A DNA stretch of 32,628 bases from Desulfurococcales archaeon (lineage in GTDB: Archaea; Thermoproteota; Thermoprotei_A; Sulfolobales; Acidilobaceae). The notes below the pieces were generated by a model. It did not search any database and was not told the DNA's origin. It was given only the letters and a program-made list of their open reading frames with translations. Shown piece by piece: positions 16,201 to 22,224 of this stretch. A program made the position numbers and the translations under genes. Position 1 is the first letter of the stretch. Each line of letters begins with the position of its first letter. The stretch covers positions 1 to 32,628 of the forward strand of contig WAOS01000097.1 in NCBI GenBank assembly GCA_015521185.1. The letters are read 5' to 3'.

Positions 16201-17292
16201 GTCAGAGACTATTTCTACAACCTTCTCGTAGACATCGTTCTCGGGATAAGTGTAGAGGTCGTAGACCCTTCTCAGGCTCCATGCGGCCCTTCCTCCCGCC
16301 TCGAAGTTTAGCAGGCTGCGGAAAAGCCTTACCCTGCTACCTCTCGGGCGGCCAGTAGCGGTGCTTACTATTAGGCTTGCAGCCCTCTTCCTCGCCTTCT
16401 CGATCCTGCTAGCGATCTTCTCGATGCTCCTCTCTATCTTGTCAAGCTCGCGTTTAAGCCTCTCCTCCTCCCTAGGCCGCGGAGTCCCCTGGGCCTGTAT
16501 CTGCGTTAGTCTCGCCAGTATAGCTGCTCTCCTCCTCTGGAGGCGGAGAAGCTCCATCCCGAGCTCCATGTCTTCCTCCGTGAAACCCGTTATACGGAGT
16601 ATAACGTTGACGCTCTTCGCGCTTTTTAGAACCGCGTCGACATCGTCCACGAACACTAGCCTGTACCTGTGCCTCGACACGAGATCGACTCTGGTCCTCG
16701 CGAACGCCGCGGTAGTTATGAGAATATCGAAGTCCCCGGACTCGAGCTTCGATAAATTCTCGTTTCTAACCTTCCTGGGCTGTTTGCTGTGGATGACCAC
16801 TACTCTGGCCTTGGTGTTGGATAGGCTCATCATGCCGAGTATCTTCTTCTCGGCCTGCATTACTAAGGCAGTAGTCGGCAGTATAATGTAGCTCTTCCCC
16901 TTGCGCTCCCTAGCCAGGAAGAGGCTGGCTGCGAGCCCGAACGTCGTCTTCCCGACTCCTGTAGGAGCAACGATGCTGAAGCTATCGCCTCTAACAAGAC
17001 GGCGAGCCCACGTCCTCTGCGCGCCCCACGGCCTGCTCCCCACTGCCCTGCGAAAGAACTCTATGAGCCGCTCGCTCTCCTCCTCTAGCCGGGCCAGCTC
17101 CCTGTACTCTCTGAGGGTGCCCTCGCGCTTGAGAGCCTCGTATATCGAGAGTATGCTTTTCTGCTTTGGAGGCTCGCTAAGACATCGCTCGCATGGAAGG
17201 CCCTGGGATAGCCTCTCCTCAGTGTTTGGGCCGAGACAGTTTGGACATGAGTGTCTGTAGACAGCCCTTGCCGGTGTAGGGGGTTTGCTCAT
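13207..17292 (-). CDS. rgy: Reverse gyrase, full length without intein
   Basis: N-terminal zinc finger CPNC...CERC, APTGVGKTTFGL helicase motif, internal zinc finger CMNCGYQYTADTPRCPVCGS, topoisomerase IA motif WGLITYHRTDSTRVS; 1361 aa. Confidence 0.98.
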   Translation of the reverse strand: MSKPPTPARAVYRHSCPNCLGPNTEERLSQGLPCERCLSEPPKQKSILSIYEALKREGTLREYRELARLEEESERLIEFFRRAVGSRPWGAQRTWARRLVRGDSFSIVAPTGVGKTTFGLAASLFLARERKGKSYIILPTTALVMQAEKKILGMMSLSNTKARVVVIHSKQPRKVRNENLSKLESGDFDILITTAAFARTRVDLVSRHRYRLVFVDDVDAVLKSAKSVNVILRITGFTEEDMELGMELLRLQRRRAAILARLTQIQAQGTPRPREEERLKRELDKIERSIEKIASRIEKARKRAASLIVSTATGRPRGSRVRLFRSLLNFEAGGRAAWSLRRVYDLYTYPENDVYEKVVEIVSDPLFRGGGLVYVPIDHGIDGAERLAEMIRERGLRAEAYHSKSPPGLLDAFASGDIDILVGVANYYGTLVRGLDLPERVRYAVFAGVPRHKFPADVGEPHPARLIRLLALLVEAPIEDIREQARRHMARLRDILRRLSPAALRMITEKVLAGDVDGPGSPAWIVAEAYQFLRQALEEEDVWEYLKTRTDIAIEERHGNRYLLIADVPTYIQASGRTSRLYAGGITLGVSIVVVDNEAVFNGLVRRMRFYVETEWRKLEDVDIKEIMRMVDEDRERVRRLRRGEVEVPDLVKTALLVVESPNKARTIAGFFGQPSIRILPEGTRVYEVTTGNLILSVVASGGHVYDLAPKARKIDEEIAGITGNGALDIFSVLVTRKKPRSYTPVYTSIKRCMNCGYQYTADTPRCPVCGSTRVKDSRGTVADIRRVAWEVDQVLIGTDPDVEGEKIGWDIAMLLRPYSRSLLRVEFHEVTKRAITEALENPREFNSRLVDAQVVRRIEDRWIGYTLSPILWCHFWPHYYCRELLEIRRASKERRRCEQNRYYYNLSAGRVQTPVLGWVVERTRLNRELVFQVMLSIRVDGAELRATVKEDELEGDVSALGQIYKYAKPREKGRLRIYPEPVLVEVDVLERTESTMPPPPPYTTDTMIADASRFLGLGAPETMRLAQNLFEWGLITYHRTDSTRVSEKGIQVAREWITEKFPNIAEKIFKPRSWGKGGAHEAIRPTRPIDAETLWNLINEGVIEIQGVFTRNHLRLYDLIFRRFMASQMREADVERTRYKLTVVLYGFSLETEGITRIGREGDPASRGFTLVWEYIHTIPRLDPGKYEAVLAIARVGKAPLYTQGELVLEMKKRGIGRPSTYAKIVDTLLRRRYITRAGGRRSDMVASTPRGEYVYRYLSRDITYFRDYFSRLGSRAMKTIENVPRLVSEERTRELEEKMDKIERGETRREEVLDEIYEELEGLSVPISAFISGLSRLNVSELEECLRGSIAVKVAGGEE

Positions 17293-17353
17293 TCTAGAGG
17301 ATCCCCGCGCATATAGATATGGCCGGAAGGATTTTTGTGGGTTTTGTGTAGTG

Positions 17354-18142
17354 TTAGAGATATTCCTCCGGGGGAAGATAAAATCTTATCTTGCTCTTGT
17401 GATAATCTCTAATAACTGTCCTGGCCGCCTCCTCGACGAGAGGCTCCTTATCCTTCTTGTAGAACCACCCCCTCTTGCGGGCCAGTGCCTCCAGTATGGC
17501 GTAGGGATCCCTCTCCTCTATGCCATACGCCTCGAGCACGGCTCGCGGATTATAGCGGAGTATCCTCTCAAGAAGCGCCATAGCAGGCCTAACAGGGTCG
17601 GAGAGCTCCTCCGGCGAGCGCCCCCGAATAACGGCCTCCGGCCAGCCGCCCTCGACAGGTATGACGCCTGGCGTGTCAATCATGTAGAAGCCAGGCTCTA
17701 CCTTGAGGAGCTGGATCGCCTTAGTATATCCGGGGCTGCCCGGTATTGGGCTCGTGCTAGCCCCTTTCCGCCCGCGGAGAGCGTTTATCACGCTGCTCTT
17801 ACCCGTCTTCGGGTAACCGATGACCGCCGCGCTGAAGGGCTTTATCGGGGCTACAGCCTTGATCAGCCCCCTGAGCATCCTCGTCCCGAGGCGGCGCGTC
17901 GCGCTTACATACATGACCTCGTAGCCCTGGCCCTCGATGATCCTTTTCCACTTCTCCGCCACGCTCCTAGGTACGAGGTCCGCCTTGTTCAAGACTATGA
18001 CTAGCTCCTTGTCGAGTGCCTCAGCCATTCGCTCGGCACGCCTGCTGCGCGTGTGGACCGGATCCCTGATATCGACTACTTCCACTATAACGTCGGCGTT
18101 CTTTATTGTCCTAGCAAGCATTCTCCAGCTGGCTAGCTCCAA
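17354..18142 (-). CDS. Circularly permuted GTPase, YlqF/MMR1-HSR1 family
   Basis: G4 IVLNKADLV precedes G1 GYPKTGKSSVIN and G3 DTPGV. Confidence 0.93.
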   Translation of the reverse strand: MELASWRMLARTIKNADVIVEVVDIRDPVHTRSRRAERMAEALDKELVIVLNKADLVPRSVAEKWKRIIEGQGYEVMYVSATRRLGTRMLRGLIKAVAPIKPFSAAVIGYPKTGKSSVINALRGRKGASTSPIPGSPGYTKAIQLLKVEPGFYMIDTPGVIPVEGGWPEAVIRGRSPEELSDPVRPAMALLERILRYNPRAVLEAYGIEERDPYAILEALARKRGWFYKKDKEPLVEEAARTVIRDYHKSKIRFYLPPEEYL

Positions 18143-18254
18143 TTCTCTACACCTTCTCCGCGGCTCTCTCCAGCAGGAGTCTGGCGCTGTCCGAAGGATA
18201 TATTTTGGGTCCTATGGAAAATAGTGCGGAGGAAAATTATTGTTGATGAGGATA

Positions 18255-18274
18255 GAGGAGGCTTAGGCCTCCTC
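18255..18274 (-). terminator. Hairpin with ferredoxin stop codon in its loop, possible 3'-end structure
   Basis: GAGGAGGC-CTAA-GCCTCCTC on the minus strand: perfect 8-bp stem, 4-nt loop. Confidence 0.4.
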
Positions 18275-18502
18275 TACGTGGATTATGTTTACGGGGCAGC
18301 TCTCGGCTGCCTCCTGCACGCAGTCCTTGAGGTCGTCGGGGACTACGCCCTCTGCATTGTTGTCAGGGCTAACCCTGAACTGGGGGACAATCTCGCTCTT
18401 CCCGTCCTCCTCGTTCATCTGGAAGACGTCGCCACATATGCTCACACAGACCATGTCGGAGATACACGCATCCCTTGGGTCTATCCTTACCTTCACGGGC
18501 AC
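18263..18502 (-). CDS. Single-cluster ferredoxin with Asp at the second ligand position
   Basis: CISDMVCVSICGDVF (CxxDxxCxxxC) and ESCPVNII, as in Pyrococcus-type ferredoxins. Confidence 0.9.
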   Translation of the reverse strand: MPVKVRIDPRDACISDMVCVSICGDVFQMNEEDGKSEIVPQFRVSPDNNAEGVVPDDLKDCVQEAAESCPVNIIHVEEA

Positions 18503-18668
18503 CGTTCCTCACCCCTCTTCCTCGAGTCGTGTCGTCTCTCGGTGTTGCTCTGGTATTTAATGATTGGTATATCGCGATTAGTGTCGTTCTCCATCTCAAA
18601 GCTCTATGCCAAACACGTATAATTAACCGGTGCCCACCGTTTTTACTATGAATGTTGGGTGAGAGGGA

Positions 18669-19451
18669 GTGTACGCAAACCCTGTGTACGAGGAAGAGAT
18701 CGACGGCTTCACGTTCATCGAGTACGAGCGCTTCGCTCCCGAGGCGCTTGTCCTAGCGCTACCAGACGTGGGTCTAGTGGGTGCGATAACGGGGTTACAC
18801 ATAGTGAGAGAGCTACGCCTCCGCGACGTGGTGGGCATCGACAGTTATAACATGCTCCCGCCCGTGACCGTGATAATAGATGGTGTCCCCAAGCACCCGG
18901 TCCGTATATACTCTACTGAGGACGGAAAGCTAGGGGTCCTGCTAACCGACGTGCCCTTCACGCCTCCCGCCATAATAGCGTTTGGCGTGGCCGTCGTCCG
19001 CTATGCTAGGAGCAGGGGCGTGAAGACCCTTGTGAGCGTGACAGGGATAGGGAACCCTGCCAGGTTCGAGATAGAGAAGCCTAACCTCTACGTTGTCGCT
19101 AATAGGCCAGAGCTCGAGAAGGAGGTAATCGAGAAGACGGGGGCCAAGAAGATACCCGCCGGGATACTAGTTGGGCCATACAGCATAGTCCTCAAAGAGG
19201 CAAGTAGGAGGGGGCTCGACAACGTGGTTCTGCTCGCCGATGCTTTCGTCGACATACCGGACCCGGGAGCCGCTATCGTTACTGTTGAGGCTCTGAGTAA
19301 GCTCTACGGTATCAAGGTTGATACTAAGAAGCTTGAGGATGAGGCGGACAAGATCAAGATGAGGCTTAGAGAGCTAATGAGGGAGACCAGGAACCTCATG
19401 GCGAAGATGGGCAAGTCCATGGAGTACCGCCCAACCCTGATGTACACGTGA
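18669..19451 (+). CDS. PAC2 family (proteasome assembly chaperone-like) protein
   Basis: ALPDVGLVGAITGLHIVRELRLRDVVGID and GNPARFEIEKPNLYVVANRPELE. Confidence 0.88.
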   Translation: MYANPVYEEEIDGFTFIEYERFAPEALVLALPDVGLVGAITGLHIVRELRLRDVVGIDSYNMLPPVTVIIDGVPKHPVRIYSTEDGKLGVLLTDVPFTPPAIIAFGVAVVRYARSRGVKTLVSVTGIGNPARFEIEKPNLYVVANRPELEKEVIEKTGAKKIPAGILVGPYSIVLKEASRRGLDNVVLLADAFVDIPDPGAAIVTVEALSKLYGIKVDTKKLEDEADKIKMRLRELMRETRNLMAKMGKSMEYRPTLMYT

Positions 19452-19464
19452 GGGGCTGAGAGCC

Positions 19465-19899
19465 GTGTCGGAGGACATGTTCAGCCTCGCGGAGGAGATG
19501 AGGCGCTTCATAGAGAGGAGGATGCGCGAGCTAGTCGAGGCTATACAGAGCGAGTATGTGAGTATGGAGAAACTGTTCGAGGAGAGAATGAGGATGCTGT
19601 CTAGCGGCACAATCGAGCCGCTAGTGAGCATAATCGACGAGGGAGACCACTACGTGATAGTAGTTGAGGCCCCCGGCGTGAAGAGCGACCTCGACATTCG
19701 CTTCGAGCCTAGGCGCATAATAATTGAGGGCTATGTGGACGAGAAGTTCGTCGAGAGCACGTTCGGCGACATGGTATGGGCTAGGAGTATACGTAAGGTG
19801 AAGGGAGAGTATGTGCTTCCAGAGGAAATAGATATTAATGGTATAACAGTGGAGAGAAAGGGGAGTATGATAATAATTAGGGCTCCTAAGAAGCGCTAG
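19465..19899 (+). CDS. Hsp20/alpha-crystallin family small heat shock protein
   Basis: ITIVVEAPGV-like core (YVIVVEAPGVKSDLDIRFEPRRIIIEGY) and ITVERKGSMIIIRAPKK C-terminal strand. Confidence 0.85.
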   Translation: MSEDMFSLAEEMRRFIERRMRELVEAIQSEYVSMEKLFEERMRMLSSGTIEPLVSIIDEGDHYVIVVEAPGVKSDLDIRFEPRRIIIEGYVDEKFVESTFGDMVWARSIRKVKGEYVLPEEIDINGITVERKGSMIIIRAPKKR

Positions 19900-22024
19900 A
19901 TTCCTCGTCCTCCACACTTTCTCCCAGGAGCTCAGCTATATCCTTCACTTCGAAGCCGAAGTCCTCTGCCTCGCCTCGGAACATCGTGTTACAGTAGGGG
20001 CATGCAACCGCGACGAACCTCTTATCGCCTCCAGCTTTTGATAGGGTATCGGCGGCCTCCTGGGCCCTAATCCTAGCTATCCTTGTTCCGCGTTTTATCT
20101 CGTAGAACATCTGGCCACCTCCTCCGCCACAGCAGAAGCTCTTGTCTCTGCTCCTAGGCATCTCAACTAGTCGGAGCCCCGGTATTGAGCGTAGGACGCT
20201 TCTGGGCTCGTCGTAGTGGCCGTTCCACCTCCCAAGATAGCAGGGGTCGTGGAACGTTACTGTGTAGTCTAGCTTCTTTGTGGGGCGTATCTTGCCCTCC
20301 TTCAATAGTCTTGATAAGACGACGCTGTGGTGCTCTACTTCCAGCTTCTCGAGGAACTCGGCAAGAGACCTAGTCTCCTCGTTACTCCTCAGATAGTCGA
20401 TATACTTGGGGTACTCGTTCTTGAATACGTGCATTCCGTGTGGGCAGTGGACCAGCAGCTTCTTGAACTTATACTGGGACAAGTTCTCCAGGGTCATCTT
20501 CATTATCTCCACGAAAAGGGTCTCCTCTCCCATCCTCCTAGCAGGCTCTCCGCAGCATCCCTCCTCCAGCAGGACCGCTACCTTGTAACCCGCCTTCTTT
20601 AGGAGCTTGATAGTGTTCTCCACGACCGGCCTAATCCTAGGATCGTAGCTTGCAACACACCCTATCCAGTAGATATAGTCGTACTCCTGCTCGGGCTCGG
20701 CTATTATGTCGTCTCCCAGCCGCTCCGCCATCTCTCTGATCCAGTCCTCCCTGTCCGCCGGGTTGTAGCCGAACGGGTTGCCCGTCTGCTGTATGCTGTA
20801 GAGCGCATTGAGCGCGTCCTCGGGCACTTTCTCGCTACCAGTGCTCATCATTCCCCTGCGAATGTCGAGGATAGTATCTACGTGGTGGATCAGGACGGGA
20901 CACTCGTTAACGCACGCGCCGCAAGTCACACAGCTCCAGACCACCTCAGGGTTGAGTTTGAGCCGGGTCGTCTCCTCGTCCTCGCTCCAAACCTGCTCGT
21001 CCCATTTGTTGGAGAGCATCATATCTCTCAGCGTAGTTATTACGTCGCGGGGGCTGAGGAGCTTGCCGCTGGCGTAAGCGGGGCAAGCGTTCGTACATCT
21101 CATACAGCTAGTACACGCCTCATAGTCCATCCTCTGCTTCCACGTAGTGTCAGAGAGCTTCACAACTCCGATAGGCTTCTCCTCCTCTATCCTCTGGTCT
21201 ATATCGGGATACGCCCTTATCGCGGCCGCAGCGGGCTCCGGCCGGGCGAGGGCTACGTTGAGGCTGGAAGCCGCTATGTGCCATAGGTTGGTGAATGGTA
21301 TCAGTGCTAGGGTTAGCTGGGCTATCAGCATATGGAATAACCAGAGCGGCCTGTAGAGGCTCTCGATCTGGTCCGGGCTCATGCCTGAAGCCCATTGGTA
21401 GACCAGATACCCCACAGGGTCCCACGAGGGGGACTCGTAGTTGTGTCTGGAGCTTAGAGGATAGGCGGCGACGAGGCCGTCGAGGAAGAACCCGGTTATG
21501 ACTATTGTGATGAAGAGCGCGTGAACAACGTAGTATACCGGGTCCTGGGGCAGGTTCGGCGTAAGCTTTAGAGCCCTCCTAATTATTGCGAGAGTGCTCC
21601 CGAGGAGAACCATTAGCCCTGCGATATTGCTGAGAAACTTGTAGGCCATGAAGAAGTCGCCAGTAATAAACCGGAAGAGGTGATCATCTATTGCTCGAAG
21701 CGTGGTGGCAACCAGGAGCCACCCCATCCCTAGGTAGATCAGCAGGTGGATCGTTCCGGGGAACCTATGCCGGACGACCTTCCACTGTAGGAGAGCGTAT
21801 TTCGTGAAGTTCTTTAGGCGGAGACCTATTGGGGAGAGCTCAATCTTCTCCCCGCCATAAGTCCACCTCCTATACGCCGCGTACAGGCTGTAAAGGAGTA
21901 CTATGACTGTTATCGTTGCCACTATGTATACTATAGGCTCGAGATCGTGAACCATTATGAAATGGTCTATATATGGCGCGCCAGCCATCCCGGCGACCCC
22001 CAAATGATAATTGCTGATTGACAC
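19886..22024 (-). CDS. Heterodisulfide-reductase-like fusion: N-terminal cytochrome b-type membrane domain, two 4Fe-4S sites, two CCG domains
   Basis: N-terminal TM helices; CTSCMRCTNACP and CVTCGACVNECP; CCG motifs EEGCCGEPARRMGE and DPCYLGRWNG...FCCGGGGGQMF. Confidence 0.9.
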   Translation of the reverse strand: MSISNYHLGVAGMAGAPYIDHFIMVHDLEPIVYIVATITVIVLLYSLYAAYRRWTYGGEKIELSPIGLRLKNFTKYALLQWKVVRHRFPGTIHLLIYLGMGWLLVATTLRAIDDHLFRFITGDFFMAYKFLSNIAGLMVLLGSTLAIIRRALKLTPNLPQDPVYYVVHALFITIVITGFFLDGLVAAYPLSSRHNYESPSWDPVGYLVYQWASGMSPDQIESLYRPLWLFHMLIAQLTLALIPFTNLWHIAASSLNVALARPEPAAAAIRAYPDIDQRIEEEKPIGVVKLSDTTWKQRMDYEACTSCMRCTNACPAYASGKLLSPRDVITTLRDMMLSNKWDEQVWSEDEETTRLKLNPEVVWSCVTCGACVNECPVLIHHVDTILDIRRGMMSTGSEKVPEDALNALYSIQQTGNPFGYNPADREDWIREMAERLGDDIIAEPEQEYDYIYWIGCVASYDPRIRPVVENTIKLLKKAGYKVAVLLEEGCCGEPARRMGEETLFVEIMKMTLENLSQYKFKKLLVHCPHGMHVFKNEYPKYIDYLRSNEETRSLAEFLEKLEVEHHSVVLSRLLKEGKIRPTKKLDYTVTFHDPCYLGRWNGHYDEPRSVLRSIPGLRLVEMPRSRDKSFCCGGGGGQMFYEIKRGTRIARIRAQEAADTLSKAGGDKRFVAVACPYCNTMFRGEAEDFGFEVKDIAELLGESVEDEESSAS

Positions 22025-22170
22025 GTATAGCGCGTCCCCAGCCCCTTTTATTCAGAATAGGAGGCTATACTGTCAAAAACCCGTAGCCCTCCTTTTATTC
22101 CCCGCTCTAGCCGGCCCGGGGGAGCGCATGTTATATGCGGTCCAGAAGCAGAATCTTACCCTGGAGGAGC

Positions 22171-22198
22171 CAGCCGCTCCCTGATCTGAGAGCGGCTG
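22171..22198 (+). repeat. 9-bp stem hairpin in the polB1 5' leader
   Basis: CAGCCGCTC-CCTGATCTGA-GAGCGGCTG, downstream of TATA-like GTTATATG at 22130-22137. Confidence 0.65.
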
Positions 22199-22224
22199 TC
22201 AACTATGGGGGAGGGAGCTGCTAG

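Noticed and set aside
16361-16891. 176-aa plus-strand ORF inside reverse gyrase, with other shadow ORFs there (e.g. 13712-13942, 15086-15463)
   Set aside because: Antisense to strongly supported reverse gyrase; Ser/Leu-rich translations typical of the complement of GC-biased coding DNA.
18241-18262. TGATGA C-box suggesting a C/D sRNA on the plus strand
   Set aside because: No D/D' CTGA boxes at suitable spacing; the sequence is better explained by the 3' end of the ferredoxin gene.
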